In this document: one piece after another, positions 55,453 to 63,719 of the stretch
How positions within the stretch are numbered: position 1 is the stretch's first letter
Layout of the letters: every line of letters begins with the position of its first letter
Origin: a virus
Length of the DNA stretch: 64,000 nucleotides
IMG/VR virus record: IMGVR_UViG_3300046003_007892
Location: 124,001-188,000 of that record
Strand: one strand, 5' to 3'
Translations under genes and position numbers: made by a program
The notes under the pieces: generated by a model
What the model saw: only the letters and a program-made list of their open reading frames with translations
What the model was told of the DNA's origin: nothing
The model's database searches: none

Positions 55453-55870
55453 TCTGCAAGACCTCTTCAAGGGTGACATCGAACCCTACGAGTGCACCCG
55501 CGTCGGCATGGTGCCGAGACACGAAGTCAACCGTCCCGCCGAAGTGACGTCGTGGGACTGGCCCTATGATTTGATTCTACCGCACATCGGTGGTTTCTCC
55601 GGCCCTGGTTTCTCTGGTTTCACCAGCTATCTCATCTATCGGGATACCATCGACAATCATTTCGCCATCGCCAGTGCTTGCGCTGATCTGATCAGTGCTG
55701 GAACGGTTCTATCGCCCTGGTTGGCCTTGTGCGCTGATATGGACCGTGTCCAAATTTTGTTATTTTCCAATGACAAAGATCAGATTGTAATGCGCATGAT
55801 GATCGATGCAGAAATCATAGTGGTCGAACCAAAAAAACCCTATGCAAGTAATACCCGCCATGCTAGATAG
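55439..55870 (+). CDS. Small paralogous phage protein, 143 aa
   Basis: GFSGFTSYLIYRDTIDNHFA, then SPWLALCADMDRVQILLF with DKDQIV match the repeated family. It lies in tandem with its paralogue at 55033. The end is richer in A/T than its neighbours. Function unknown. Confidence 0.7.
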   Translation: MPFANLQDLFKGDIEPYECTRVGMVPRHEVNRPAEVTSWDWPYDLILPHIGGFSGPGFSGFTSYLIYRDTIDNHFAIASACADLISAGTVLSPWLALCADMDRVQILLFSNDKDQIVMRMMIDAEIIVVEPKKPYASNTRHAR

Positions 55871-55900
55871 CCCATCTGATCTAAGAAAGGTCCCTTGAAC

Positions 55901-57064
55901 ATGTCCGAACCCAAGCCCGTCAAAATCACTCCGACGCCGTCACGCAAGAAAGCCGAAACGCCCTCCGTGCAGCAGGCCACCATCCTGGCTGAAATCCCGG
56001 TCGCGGCCCCGCCCGCTCCGCCCATCCTGTCAGTGGCGCCGACCCGCTCAGCGGTCGCGGTCCAGCAGGCCCCGCTGTCCATCACGGAAATCTCCCAGAT
56101 GGGCGGAACCACGCTGGTCAAGACGGCGGCCATCTCGGGCAAGATCACGTCCGTCGCCAAGGCTGGCGACATGGACGAACTCGGCAAGCTGGTCGGCCAA
56201 CTCCTCATCAAGGCGAAGGAATACGACCCGAGCAAGCTCGGCAAGGGCGGCATTCTGGGCTGGTTCCGCAAGTCCAAGCAGCAACTGCTGAACCACTATC
56301 AGACCGTGGACCAACAGGTCGGCGGCCTCGTCATCGAAGTCGATAAGCGTGTCGGCTTCTTCCGTGGTCGCGTCGCCGATCTGGAAGAGATGTTCAACGC
56401 CAACGAAGAATATCACGAGGAACTCGGTCAGACCATCGCGGCCATGCAGGAGCGCGTCGAGTGGATGCGCAGCAACCAGCCGGTCGTGGACGAGGCCGAC
56501 GCCTTCTCGGCGCAGAAGGCCGCCGACTGGCAGCAGGTGATCACCTTCGCCGAGAAGCGCATCGACGACCTGAGGCGCGGGCAGATGCTGTCCGAGCAAA
56601 CCGGGCCGCAGATCAAGCTGATGGCGATGAACTCCATCGCGCTGTCGCAGACGTTCGACGACATCAAGGTCACCACCATCCCGACCCTGCAACGGACGTT
56701 CGCCCTCTACATCATTAACAAGGAACAGCAGCAAGGCGCGGACATGGCGGAGGCGGTGCGCAACACCACCAACGCGGCCATCATCCAGAACGCCGACCTG
56801 TTGAAGTCCAACACGTCCAAGGTCCACACTCAGCTTTCCAGGTCGAACATCGACATGAAGACGCTGGAGCACAACCAGCAGGCCGTGTTCGATTCCTTGA
56901 AGGAAGTCGAACGCATCCGCGCCGAAATGAAGTCCCGGCTGCAATCGGAGGCACCGAAGATCGAACGCCTGTCGGCCGATCTTCACACCCGCATGGCCGA
57001 GTATGGCCGCGCTCTGCCGGGCGGCAACTCCGCCAAGCAGATCGAACAAACCGCGACCTTCTAA
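55901..57064 (+). CDS. telA: TelA-like toxic-anion resistance protein
   Basis: The 387-residue helical protein matches TelA/KlaA. After a Pro/Ala-rich start come DMDELGKLVGQLLIKAKEYD, GGILGWFRKSKQQL, then the long coiled-coil body with FFRGRVADLEEMFNANEEYH and QQGADMAEAVRNTTNAAIIQ. TelA proteins occur in Ter stress-response operons; their biochemical role is unclear but they are thought to work with Ter membrane complexes. It opens the cassette TelA-VWA-TerC-TerD. ATG 55901 follows AAAGG. Confidence 0.9.
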   Translation: MSEPKPVKITPTPSRKKAETPSVQQATILAEIPVAAPPAPPILSVAPTRSAVAVQQAPLSITEISQMGGTTLVKTAAISGKITSVAKAGDMDELGKLVGQLLIKAKEYDPSKLGKGGILGWFRKSKQQLLNHYQTVDQQVGGLVIEVDKRVGFFRGRVADLEEMFNANEEYHEELGQTIAAMQERVEWMRSNQPVVDEADAFSAQKAADWQQVITFAEKRIDDLRRGQMLSEQTGPQIKLMAMNSIALSQTFDDIKVTTIPTLQRTFALYIINKEQQQGADMAEAVRNTTNAAIIQNADLLKSNTSKVHTQLSRSNIDMKTLEHNQQAVFDSLKEVERIRAEMKSRLQSEAPKIERLSADLHTRMAEYGRALPGGNSAKQIEQTATF

Positions 57065-57076
57065 GGGAAACCCAGA

Positions 57077-57829
57077 ATGCCCATCGAACTCGACAAGAAA
57101 GCCGAAACCGTTCAGCGCGTGCTGCTCGACAAGGGCTTGGCCACGGCGCCGACCATGCGTGTCGCCGTCGCCATCGACATCTCCTACTCGATGAAGGATG
57201 AATTCGAGGACGGCAGCGTCCAGAAAGTTCTCGACCAGCTTCTCGGCGTCGCCAAGACGTTCGATGATGACGGCGCCTTCGACATGTGGCAGTTCGACGA
57301 CCGCACCGATTACATCGGTCAGGCGTCGGAAGCCGACTACGGCACCTACGTGCGGTCCAAGCGTCTGGGCGTCCGGGGCGGCACCCTCTACTCGCCGTGC
57401 CTGCGCGATATCACGTCGCGGATGTTCGGCGCGGCGCAGACCCAGACGACCACCCAGAAGAAGGGCGGCTTCCTCGGCTTCGGCGCCAAAACCGTGCAGC
57501 AGACGGCGAACATCGGCGGCTCCGACGAGCCCGTCATGGTCCTGTTCATCACGGACGGGGCCCCGCAGGAAACCATCTCGGCTGTCCGGGCCGTGCTGAA
57601 GGACGCGCAGAAGCACAACATCTACTTCCAGATGATCGGCATCAACAACCAGGGAGAAGAGTTCGAGTTGCTCTCGACCCTGGCCGACGAGCTTCCCAAC
57701 GTCGGCTTCGTCAAGATGAACGGCTTCCGCAACACCGACGAGCAACTCTATCGCGCCATGATCACCGACGAACTCGTCGCGTGGGTGTCGAAGTTCGCCA
57801 CGTCGGCTGCGAAACCCGCCGTCGCCTGA
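57077..57829 (+). CDS. VWA protein of the Ter cassette (TerF-like), 250 aa
   Basis: The VWA metal site is complete: AVAIDISYSMKDEFE, then GGTLYSPCL and LFITDGAPQE. The N-terminus ELDKKAETVQRVLLDKGL and the ending TDEQLYRAMITDELVAWV match the vWA protein that accompanies TelA and TerD in bacterial stress operons. It lies 12 bases after telA. It probably senses or presents metal-dependent partners. Confidence 0.88.
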   Translation: MPIELDKKAETVQRVLLDKGLATAPTMRVAVAIDISYSMKDEFEDGSVQKVLDQLLGVAKTFDDDGAFDMWQFDDRTDYIGQASEADYGTYVRSKRLGVRGGTLYSPCLRDITSRMFGAAQTQTTTQKKGGFLGFGAKTVQQTANIGGSDEPVMVLFITDGAPQETISAVRAVLKDAQKHNIYFQMIGINNQGEEFELLSTLADELPNVGFVKMNGFRNTDEQLYRAMITDELVAWVSKFATSAAKPAVA

Positions 57830-57838
57830 TTCACCCTG

Positions 57839-57862
57839 CCGGGGGCGGGCAGCCGCCCCCGG
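57839..57862 (+). terminator. Strong hairpin between the VWA and TerC genes
   Basis: CCGGGGGCGG-GCAG-CCGCCCCCGG, a 10-bp stem. It is followed by TTCCTTCT rather than a pure T-run, so partial termination or mRNA protection are both possible. Confidence 0.6.
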
Positions 57863-57906
57863 TTCCTTCTCTGCTCAAAGAGTGCATTTCTAGAAAAGGG
57901 GCCCAA

Positions 57907-58989
57907 GTGCCGCAACGATCTTTCATGAGCTACTTCCGTGGCTCGTTCATTTTCGCCGTCATCGCCATCATCGCGGGCGGCGTCTATGGATACTATACGG
58001 GCGGCACCATCGCCGCCACGCTCACCATGGCGTGGGTCGTCGCCGTGCTGGCCGTCCTTGAGACGAGCCTGTCGTTCGACAACGCCGTCGTCAACGCCAC
58101 CATTCTGGAGAACTGGGATGACAAGTGGCGCCGCATCTTCCTGACCTGGGGTATCTGGATTGCCGTGTTCGGTATGCGGATTGTCTTCCCCATCGCGGTC
58201 GTCGCCATCGCGGCGAACATGAACCCCGTGGACGTCATCAACATCGCCCTGTTCGACCCGGCCACCTATGAGGCCAGGATGCACGAGGTCCATCACGAGG
58301 TCGCTTTCTTCGGCGGCGCCTTCCTCGCCATGGTCGGTCTGGCCTTTTTCTTTGAAGAGCGTCAGGTCTACTGGTGGGAAGCCCTTGAGAGCAAGCTCGG
58401 CAAGGCCGGTGAGATCGAAAGCCTGTCCGCCATTCTGGTCATTCTGGTCGCCGTCTTCGCGTCCGCTGGCCTCGGCGAAGAGCGCATCTCGGCCCTTCTG
58501 GCAGCCATCTTCGGCGTCGGCGCCTTCATCGCCGCCCACGCCATGGGGACCCTGCTCGGCGGTGGTGAGGACGACGGCACCGGCAAGAAGGTCATTCGTG
58601 CTGGCGTCGGTGGCTTCCTCTACATCGAACTGCTCGACGCATCCTTCTCCTTCGACGGCGTGATCGGCGCGTTCGCCCTGACGAACCTGCTGGTCATCAT
58701 CGCCCTCGGCTTGGGTGTCGGCGCCTTCTTCGTCCGCTCGATGACCATCTATCTGGTTGACAAGGGGACGCTGGCCGAGTTTCGTTACCTCGAACACGGG
58801 GCCTTCTACGCGATCATCGCACTGGCCGCGATCATGTTCCTGAGCGGCGTCGGCATCGAACTGCCCGAATGGATTACGGGTCTCATCGGCGCGGCGTTGA
58901 TCGGCGCAGCCCTCGGACACTCCATCCTGGCCAATCGCAAGGACAAGAAACTCGAACAAGCCCACGTGATCAATCAACCGGGCACCTGA
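57907..58989 (+). CDS. terC: TerC/DUF475-family membrane protein
   Basis: The 360-residue protein has about nine hydrophobic segments. Conserved acidic membrane motifs are seen as ETSLSFDNAVVNATILENW and LLDASFSFDGVIGAFALTNL, together with WRRIFLTWGIWIAVFGMR. This is the DUF475 branch of the TerC superfamily, in which paired acidic residues may move metal ions. GTG 57907 has AGGGG at good spacing; ATG 57925 is the alternative. It would form the membrane part of the Ter system. Confidence 0.9.
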   Translation: MPQRSFMSYFRGSFIFAVIAIIAGGVYGYYTGGTIAATLTMAWVVAVLAVLETSLSFDNAVVNATILENWDDKWRRIFLTWGIWIAVFGMRIVFPIAVVAIAANMNPVDVINIALFDPATYEARMHEVHHEVAFFGGAFLAMVGLAFFFEERQVYWWEALESKLGKAGEIESLSAILVILVAVFASAGLGEERISALLAAIFGVGAFIAAHAMGTLLGGGEDDGTGKKVIRAGVGGFLYIELLDASFSFDGVIGAFALTNLLVIIALGLGVGAFFVRSMTIYLVDKGTLAEFRYLEHGAFYAIIALAAIMFLSGVGIELPEWITGLIGAALIGAALGHSILANRKDKKLEQAHVINQPGT

Positions 58990-59061
58990 CAACCTCCGGG
59001 AGCCCGCCCTTTCTTGGGCTCTCACTCATCCTCTGTTCAACTCTCGAAGGACCATAAGACC

Positions 59062-59661
59062 ATGGGTATCAATCTCGACAAAGGCGGTCGCGTCGCTCTC
59101 GGCAAGGACGACGGCCACACCAAGTTCATCGTCGGCCTCGGCTGGAACGCCAATCCCGGCACCGGCGCCACCTATGACCTCGACGCCTCGGCCTTCGGCT
59201 GTGCGCCGGACGCTGGCGGCGACCCCCATCTGATCGGTGACGACTACTTCATCTACTACCGCAACCTCAACTCGCCGTGCGGCGGCATCACCCACTCGGG
59301 CGACAACCTGACCGGCGACGGCGATGGCGACGACGAGCAGATCGTTCTGGACCTGTCGAAGGTCCCGGCGCATCTCCAGGAAATCGCCTGCATGGTGACC
59401 ATCTACGACGCCGCCTCCAAGGGTCAGAACTTCGGCCAAGTCCGCGCCGCCTACATCCGCATCGTGGACGCCGAGACGAATGTCGAGGTCGCCCGCTACG
59501 ACCTGACCGAGGACTACCACGACTCGACCGCCATCCAGTTCGGCTCGGTCTACAAGAAGTCGGACGGCTCGTGGGCCTTCAAGGCCATCGGCCAGGGCTT
59601 CAACACCGATCTGCGCGGCCTGCTGGGCGTTTACGCCCCCAACGCGCAGGTGGTCGGCTAA
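59062..59661 (+). CDS. terD: TerD-family stress protein
   Basis: The 199-residue protein matches TerD almost throughout: INLDKGGRVALGK, FIVGLGWNANPGTGATYDLD, GGITHSGDNLTGDGDGDDEQ (calcium-binding acidic loop), and FGQVRAAYIRIVDAETN. TerD domains bind calcium and dock on TerC-type membrane proteins. It lies 72 bases after terC and is closed by a terminator. Confidence 0.95.
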   Translation: MGINLDKGGRVALGKDDGHTKFIVGLGWNANPGTGATYDLDASAFGCAPDAGGDPHLIGDDYFIYYRNLNSPCGGITHSGDNLTGDGDGDDEQIVLDLSKVPAHLQEIACMVTIYDAASKGQNFGQVRAAYIRIVDAETNVEVARYDLTEDYHDSTAIQFGSVYKKSDGSWAFKAIGQGFNTDLRGLLGVYAPNAQVVG

Positions 59662-59690
59662 CCCGCCCTCCCCGGCTGTTAGACGACGGA

Positions 59691-59718
59691 AAGGCGGGTC
59701 CTCGGGCCCGCCTTTTTT
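59691..59718 (+). terminator. Rho-independent terminator after terD
   Basis: AAGGCGGG and CCCGCCTT pair around TCCTCGGG, followed by a T-run of six. Confidence 0.9.
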
Positions 59719-59800
59719 CGTCCACCGAAATGTAAAATAAAGTCTGGACTTTTAACCTAGTTCCCCTTACGGTGGCAGAGGTGAGAATGGGAGTTCAAGA

Positions 59801-60823
59801 GTGGCGCGCGATAAGGGTTCAACGAAGAAGCTGAAAGCACAGGCGACGGATGTTGCCGGTGAACCCAAGCCTATCGCGCCAGCCTCCCAAGTTGTTGTTC
59901 CGTTCGTTCGGAACGGCGTCAATACCGAGCCGAAAGCTCTGGACCCGACCCGTTTCGAGCCCCGCGCCATCCGCCTCCCGGAGACCCACTTGACCCCGAA
60001 GCCGCCGAAGCCAATCGCGCCAGCAGCAGCCCTGCCGGAACCGGCCGCTCCGCGCTCGCTGATGGACCGGCTGCGCAACAACCCGCCGCCCGCTCCGAAG
60101 CCCCAGCCGGTGGCGCCGCCGCGCGCGTTGGCACCTCCCCGTCCTTCCCCTCCTCGTGTGGAGCCCGTCAAGCCCGTGCCAAATCCGTACAACGTCACGA
60201 TTGACGACAAGATCGACCGCCTGATGGAGCGCGCCTTCGAGATCGACCCCCAGACGACGTCGAACATTCGCTTCCGTCCCCGACTGGACAAAGCGGTCAG
60301 CCAGACCGCCCGCGAGTGGATGGACTGGGGCCAGCGCGGTCTTGAAACCCTCCGCACCGTGACGGTCAAGAACGCCGAGTTCGTCAACAAATACACGACC
60401 CTGAACGCCGCGCAGTGGATTCAGGAGACCCAGAACGCCGCGAACAAGCCGCCGTCCTTCATGGACCGCTTCAACCGCAAGCCCGTCTCCTTCTATGAAG
60501 GCCAGATGGACCGCATTCGCGCCGACCTCGCCGACCTCCTGGTTCCGCTGGAAGCCGAGATCGCCGATCTCCGCCCCCGCTTCGACACCCTGCGCTTGGA
60601 TGTCCTGACCTTCTCGGTCCTCTACGAGACCCTGTCGGACCCGCACGACATCCAGGTCGTGCAGACCCGTCAGCGCACGCTCGTGAATGGCCAGACGTCG
60701 GTCGCCCAACTCCTCCAGATGATGGAGAACACGCGGGCGTCGATCACCCAGAATATCCAAACCATCGACGACCTTCTGCTGACCCTGATTCCGCAGTGGA
60801 AGATGGCTGAGAGCCAGCGGTGA
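59801..60823 (+). CDS. Coiled-coil protein with Pro/Ala-rich linker, TelA-like neighbour, 340 aa
   Basis: GTG start at 59801. Residues 1-125 are basic and then Pro/Ala-rich (PPPAPKPQPVAPPRALAPPR). Residues 135-340 are helical, with QMDRIRADLADLLVPLEAEI and TRASITQNIQTIDDLLLTLI, resembling the TelA body though weakly. The position right after terD and the shared design suggest a Ter-cassette partner. The intergenic space before it (59719-59800) may hold a weak promoter. Confidence 0.7.
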   Translation: MARDKGSTKKLKAQATDVAGEPKPIAPASQVVVPFVRNGVNTEPKALDPTRFEPRAIRLPETHLTPKPPKPIAPAAALPEPAAPRSLMDRLRNNPPPAPKPQPVAPPRALAPPRPSPPRVEPVKPVPNPYNVTIDDKIDRLMERAFEIDPQTTSNIRFRPRLDKAVSQTAREWMDWGQRGLETLRTVTVKNAEFVNKYTTLNAAQWIQETQNAANKPPSFMDRFNRKPVSFYEGQMDRIRADLADLLVPLEAEIADLRPRFDTLRLDVLTFSVLYETLSDPHDIQVVQTRQRTLVNGQTSVAQLLQMMENTRASITQNIQTIDDLLLTLIPQWKMAESQR

Positions 60824-61278
60824 AACGGCGGCAGTTCACGCCCCACGCGTCGATCAAGCCCCTTCCGACCGTGCACCTCTGGGAGAATCGCAACTCGCTC
60901 ACGGGGCAGAACCCGCACGAGGTCAACTTCATCTACACGATCAAGGGTGCGCTTCGAAACGCCCGCACGCTGAAGCAATGGGGGAGCTACAAGCCCGCCA
61001 AGCCGCTCGCCCACAAAGTCGTGCTGGTGTTCAAAGAACCGCTGACTTCCCGCTGGCTGATGGATTCCCCGTTGCTCTCGCTGGTGGCGTGGTTGACCGA
61101 ACACAGCCGTTCGACATGGGAAATCTCGCCACCGTTTCGTGCGCCGATTGATTATACGGAGTTTCCGAGAAGAGAGAATCCGCCCCAGGTCACCGTGGGT
61201 CTGGCCGATCACACCGACTTCGTAGCTCTCATGTTGCTCGGTGAACAGGCCTTCTCCTATCTGGAGACCCGGCCATGA
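60820..61278 (+). CDS. Small paralogous phage protein, 152 aa
   Basis: The GTG start overlaps the previous stop. It has basic N-terminal residues, a helix (LVAWLTEHSRSTWEISPP) and the end PPQVTVGLADHTDFVALMLL, which fits the strand, Asp, helix pattern of the family. Function unknown. Confidence 0.65.
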   Translation: MKRRQFTPHASIKPLPTVHLWENRNSLTGQNPHEVNFIYTIKGALRNARTLKQWGSYKPAKPLAHKVVLVFKEPLTSRWLMDSPLLSLVAWLTEHSRSTWEISPPFRAPIDYTEFPRRENPPQVTVGLADHTDFVALMLLGEQAFSYLETRP

Positions 61279-61703
61279 TTCCCTGCTGGGAGGCGTTGAA
61301 TAATCGACCGGGCGTTGGGGTGTCTTCGAGAGACCATCTGGAACCCCGGACGGAAAATCAGAAACGTTTTGTGGAAGAACTCCACCCGACGCAGAACCCC
61401 TGCATGGGTCGCGTCCGCAACGGAGTAGACTTCCGTGGTGGCTACGATGAGACCCAGTATATCGAGGTCCAAATCGTCCCGCCCCAATATCCAGACGAGC
61501 CCGACTTGTCTGTGACTCCTCGTTGGGTCATGCTCAACATTCTGGGATGGCTCCACTACGAATCTCGGGGCCGGTGGCGTATTGAGGGCTGGGACAAGTT
61601 CAAGATCGGCATCTCCTTCTGGCACCCCAGTGATGCGGCCGAGTTCGCCATGAACCCGCAGGGTCTGGCGATGTATCTGGAGGACCGCATATGGAACTCC
61701 TGA
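61275..61703 (+). CDS. Small paralogous phage protein, 142 aa
   Basis: QYIEVQIVPPQYPDEPDLSV, a helix (MLNILGWLHYESRGRW), then IEGWDKFKIGISFW with an Asp-containing helix. The G-R-W segment is like that of the 14190 protein. Overlaps both neighbours. Function unknown. Confidence 0.65.
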   Translation: MIPCWEALNNRPGVGVSSRDHLEPRTENQKRFVEELHPTQNPCMGRVRNGVDFRGGYDETQYIEVQIVPPQYPDEPDLSVTPRWVMLNILGWLHYESRGRWRIEGWDKFKIGISFWHPSDAAEFAMNPQGLAMYLEDRIWNS

Positions 61704-62008
61704 CCGAACACCTGACCGCCTATCTGGGTCAGCACCCCCTCCCTATCCCCGACTTTGGCGAGTTCTTCGAGTTCGCCATGCCGGGCGATTACGCCATGCT
61801 GGTTCTTCCGTGCGGACTCCACTGCCTTATGTGCGATAGCGGTGGCGGCCACGCCTTGCTCGTTCATGCCATGGAGCGCGACGGGCAAGCTTGGAAAGAT
61901 GTCGATTTCGACGAGGCAGACCCCGAGGCCAACATGCGCTGGGCCGACGACGAAGATCGCGCGGCCTTCGTCCTGACCTTGCTCGCCGCCACAAGGGGAA
62001 CCGCATGA
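61691..62008 (+). CDS. Hypothetical protein, 105 aa
   Basis: A short protein with a central strand pair (YAMLVLPCGLHCLMCDSGGG) holding three Cys and a His, which could bind metal. Acidic C-terminal part (FDEADPEANMRWADDED). Function unknown. Confidence 0.65.
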   Translation: MELLTEHLTAYLGQHPLPIPDFGEFFEFAMPGDYAMLVLPCGLHCLMCDSGGGHALLVHAMERDGQAWKDVDFDEADPEANMRWADDEDRAAFVLTLLAATRGTA

Positions 62009-62406
62009 CCGAGGCGTCAATCGAATGCCCGACGTGTGGGCGTCGGTCCTGGCACCCCAAGGACGTAGAGCACCAGTGGTGCGCCGCGTGTGAACGGTTC
62101 CACTGCCTAATGTTTTACCGGACGATGTTCCACATCGTCACCGTCAAGCCCCTGACGTTCATTTGCCGAATGATCGGAGATGGCCTCATTGACGGCGATC
62201 TTGAGGAAGATCGCATCTATACGCCCGCCAGTCATGGAATCCTTCCCCCGGATTCCAGACCCGGCGACATCTGCACCGCCTATATGAACATCAATGCCGT
62301 GCACCGCCACAAACGGTATGATGGGCTCATCCTCCACACCATTGAGCGACAATTCCGCGAGGGTGAACTACCGACGTGGGAAGACCTCATGGAGTCTGAA
62401 ACATAA
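62005..62406 (+). CDS. Zinc-finger-like protein, 133 aa
   Basis: Two Cys pairs lie close to the start: ECPTCGRRSWHP and HQWCAACERFHC, a typical zinc ribbon. The remaining part has aromatic strands (FYRTMFHIVTVKPLTFICRM) and an acidic helix. It may bind nucleic acid or another protein. Confidence 0.7.
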   Translation: MTEASIECPTCGRRSWHPKDVEHQWCAACERFHCLMFYRTMFHIVTVKPLTFICRMIGDGLIDGDLEEDRIYTPASHGILPPDSRPGDICTAYMNINAVHRHKRYDGLILHTIERQFREGELPTWEDLMESET

Positions 62407-62410
62407 TTAC

Positions 62411-62438
62411 TTGACAAGTCATCGCGCTCGGCTATTGT
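62411..62438 (+). promoter_or_regulatory. Early-type promoter with ACTTGACAAGT
   Basis: TTGACA, 16 nt, TATTGT. Its spacer (AGTCATCGCG...) is nearly identical to that of the promoter at 20514. Confidence 0.75.
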
Positions 62439-62458
62439 GCCGCTGAACGGAGGACACA

Positions 62459-63097
62459 ATGGTTCGCAAGATCACCTATCGGGGTTTCAACATTTCGTTC
62501 TGGGACGCGGCTTTTGACGTCTTGGACGAAAATGGCGTCAACGCCATTCCGGGGAATCTGTCCTTCGAAACCGTCAAGGCGGCCAAGCTCGCCATTGACA
62601 TTCTTTCTGAGGTTTCCTGCCGCCATGGCGCCGGAACCCCCGAGGCCGTGAAAGAGTTCGACCGTCGTCACCGCCTGTCCCTGGCCCGCGCCGCGAACGC
62701 TGACCGGCTCGCCGAAGCGGCTGAGATCATGCTGCGTTCGGTCTCTGCTGACTTCCACAACGACCAGGAGGGCCTCGCCCTGCGGATGGTCTTGCAGGAT
62801 ATCGCCAAGGCCGCCGACCCGCGAGCCACCAGCACGGTGCCGGGCCAGCCGGACAAGATCGCCTTCTACATCAACGACGATGGCAGCCGGGTTGCGGCCG
62901 ACGTCGCCTATCCGGTGATCGAGAATGGCTACAAGGACCCCGTCGAGGTCGAGTTCGACGGTCGCGTCTACATCGTCCGCTTCCGCAACGGTTGCTCGGC
63001 CTATTCGATTTCGGCCAAGGATAAATGCGACGTGCCGGTAGATTCGGATGTCACCGGAGCCATCGCCGACTTGGCCCGCCCGCTCGCGTGCTGCTGA
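62459..63097 (+). CDS. Hypothetical protein, 212 aa
   Basis: GGAGGAC precedes the ATG. The N-terminal part is alpha/beta (ITYRGFNISFWDAAFDVLDE), the middle is helical and the C-terminal part is beta-rich (DPVEVEFDGRVYIVRFRNGC). No motif was recognised. It is a single-gene unit between two early promoters. Confidence 0.7.
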   Translation: MVRKITYRGFNISFWDAAFDVLDENGVNAIPGNLSFETVKAAKLAIDILSEVSCRHGAGTPEAVKEFDRRHRLSLARAANADRLAEAAEIMLRSVSADFHNDQEGLALRMVLQDIAKAADPRATSTVPGQPDKIAFYINDDGSRVAADVAYPVIENGYKDPVEVEFDGRVYIVRFRNGCSAYSISAKDKCDVPVDSDVTGAIADLARPLACC

Positions 63098-63106
63098 ACT
63101 ATTTTC

Positions 63107-63134
63107 TTGACAAGTAATGCAGATCGACTAGATT
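63107..63134 (+). promoter_or_regulatory. Early-type promoter with CTTGACAAGT
   Basis: TTGACA, 16 nt, TAGATT, ending 6 nt before the ATG at 63141, so the mRNA is nearly leaderless. Confidence 0.75.
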
Positions 63135-63140
63135 GACGTC

Positions 63141-63719
63141 ATGGCCCTGATTGACCCCCGCCCCGCACACACTCTTACGGCTCGCGACCGCAGCTATGCT
63201 GAAAAGCATGCCGCCTCTGGCGCCAAGATGCCGGTGCCGTGGTTCACCGGGTCCACGATGGCCCGCCCCCTCACTTTCCTGATCGATCAGATCGAGGAGA
63301 ACCGCCTGCGTCCCCTTCAGGAGGGCGAACGCTACTGTGGGCCCTTCATTCTGCCGCCCTTCCAGCGTCCGGCCACGTGGTCGCTCGAACAGAAGGTTGC
63401 CCTGATCGAATCCATCTGGGCCGGGCTCCCCATTGGCTCGCTGGTCGTCAACGTCGCTGAGACCTATGCCTCGCGCTTCTCGTCCTGGCTGATCGACGGG
63501 CAGCAGCGTGCGACCGCCATCACCGAATACGCCGCCGACGCCTTCCCGGTGAACGGATGCCTGTGGTCCGAACTCGCCGAGGTGGACCGCCGCGTGTTCC
63601 GCATGGCGAAGATCATTTCCGTCTATGAGACCAAGTTCGAGGACGAGGACGTCCTCCGCGAGGTCTACAACCGCCTCGCCTACGGGGGCACCGCCCACAC
63701 CGAAGAGCAACGGGCGTGA
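63141..63719 (+). CDS. DUF262-type (ParB/Srx-fold) protein, single domain, 192 aa
   Basis: The family core is clear: ILPPFQRPATWSLEQKVALI, ESIWAGLPIGSLVV, SSWLIDGQQRATAITEYAAD and RLAYGGTAHTEEQRA. DUF262 is the NTPase-like half of GmrS/SspE-type type IV restriction and related anti-phage nucleases, with DGQQR as the nucleotide site. Here it has no nuclease (DUF1524) half. A phage copy could interfere with such host systems or act in DNA metabolism; this is inference. Driven by its own early promoter. Confidence 0.85.
   Translation: MALIDPRPAHTLTARDRSYAEKHAASGAKMPVPWFTGSTMARPLTFLIDQIEENRLRPLQEGERYCGPFILPPFQRPATWSLEQKVALIESIWAGLPIGSLVVNVAETYASRFSSWLIDGQQRATAITEYAADAFPVNGCLWSELAEVDRRVFRMAKIISVYETKFEDEDVLREVYNRLAYGGTAHTEEQRA

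Noticed and set aside
14552-55870. Complete reassignment of UAG to an amino acid in this window
   Set aside because: TAG ends about ten well-defined genes, several followed by starts or promoters of the next gene, and no pair of frames is clearly joined by an in-frame TAG.
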